The position numbers were made by a program, and so were the translations under genes. The notes beneath the pieces were generated by a model. That model saw nothing but the letters and a program-made list of their open reading frames with translations. It did not search any database and was not told the DNA's origin. Source: Dinoroseobacter sp042096155 (lineage in GTDB: Bacteria; Pseudomonadota; Alphaproteobacteria; Rhodobacterales; Rhodobacteraceae). From it: a DNA stretch of 64,000 nt. Location of the stretch: NCBI GenBank assembly GCA_042096155.1, contig JBELMC010000003.1:5950-69949 (forward strand), read 5' to 3'. Of the stretch, positions 63,558-64,000 are shown piece after piece. Numbering within the stretch: the first letter of the stretch is position 1; every line of letters begins with the position of its first letter.

Positions 63558-64000
63558 ATGAGACAGAAACCCGGAACACGAAAGAGCCACGGCGGGAAGG
63601 TCGCCAAAGCCATTCGCCGCGCCACGCGTTAGCTGTATTCAGCGGAAGAGAAGAGCCGGATTGTATTGGAGGGTCTGAAGGGCGAGGACAGCATGGCAGA
63701 GCTGTTCCGCCGCGAGGGCATTGCCCAGAGCCTGTATTATAGCTGGTCCAAGCAGGTCCTTGAAGCTGAGAAGAAGCGGTTGGCGGGCGATACGGCCCGT
63801 GCTGCGACGTCGACCGAAGTCAAAGACCCGCGTCGGGAATGTCGTGATTTGAAAGAGGGCGTTGCTGAACATGCCCTGGAGCTGCGGCTGTTCAAAAAAA
63901 GCATGCTCGCGGATGCCCGAACGGCGCGTGATCGAGCAAGCGCGGCCCCCCCGCGTGGCGTCCAGCCGGTGGTTTTGGCGTTGTTGGTCTTGATCGATAT
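63558..64000 (+). pseudogene. IS3-family orfA remnant, runs off the window
   Basis: From the ATG at 63558 (AAGGAG upstream) the frame codes MRQKPGTRKSHGGKVAKAIR, then a TAG at 63630, then LYSAEEKSRIVLEGLKGEDS, MAELFRREGIAQSLYYSWSK and LAGDTARAATSTEVKDPRR, the helix-turn-helix OrfA of IS3 elements. The in-frame stop shows inactivation. The part after about 63910 no longer matches well and the window ends inside it. Confidence 0.8.

Overview
The window is a scaffold piece from an alphaproteobacterium, most likely a roseobacter-type member of the Rhodobacterales. The evidence is gene content and order: secD-secF next to a Mth938 protein and ccmABCDG, GapR, a DUF6314 protein, an orphan FliG paralogue, a monomeric NADP isocitrate dehydrogenase and a box-type benzoyl-CoA cluster. 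Most genes are GC-rich. One long block near the right end is clearly AT-rich. No rRNA or tRNA gene was seen. There is one 100-base run of N (22074-22173), a scaffolding gap.

Left part (1-19.7 kb) is housekeeping: DUF6314, purB, a TPR lipoprotein-like or secreted protein, the FliG paralogue, a DMT exporter, DUF1223, acnA with a clear terminator, a leftward run yajC-secD-secF-TSUP-Mth938-ccmA-ccmB-ccmC-ccmD-ccmG (Sec translocon accessory plus cytochrome c maturation), then a pentapeptide-repeat membrane protein, serS and an exonuclease III.

19.9-26.3 kb is an accessory cluster on the plus strand: a SARP-like regulator with a TolB-like/TPR half, a PAP2/vanadium-haloperoxidase-fold protein with a TNGA repeat tail interrupted by the N gap, a papain-like (C1) peptidase, an animal-type haem peroxidase and a tiny holin-like membrane protein. 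None of the enzymes has a signal peptide. I know of no described system with this composition.

26.6-37.8 kb is a divergent carbon-catabolism locus around a GntR/FCD regulator: leftward an MBL lactonase, a HAD phosphatase, a class II aldolase and an FGGY ribulokinase-like kinase; rightward a complete sugar-type ABC importer, a Tm-1-like ATP-binding protein and a second class II aldolase. TTTTGTATACAAAA-type palindromes precede both arms and are good operator candidates. An IS6-type transposase remnant ends it.

38.4-50.8 kb: icd, small membrane protein, GapR, an uncharacterised sulfotransferase-like protein, then a leftward box cluster (boxC, boxB, a flavodoxin, boxR, PaaI-type thioesterase, acyl-CoA ligase) for aerobic benzoyl-CoA degradation. 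A perfect TGCATTATAATGCA palindrome upstream of boxC fits the TGCA operators of BzdR/BoxR.

51-64 kb: an AT-rich chemosensory island between decayed insertion sequences (IS481-type on the left, IS5- and IS3-type on the right): a STAS protein fused to the N-terminal domain of an IS5-type transposase, cheY, cheA, cheW, a CHASE3-type receptor, a second cheW, cheR, cheB, and a long coiled-coil protein with a degenerate receptor hairpin and a CheZ/FliM-like acidic C-terminal end. The STAS-transposase fusion is the most unusual gene of the window and a candidate for transposase domestication into signalling.
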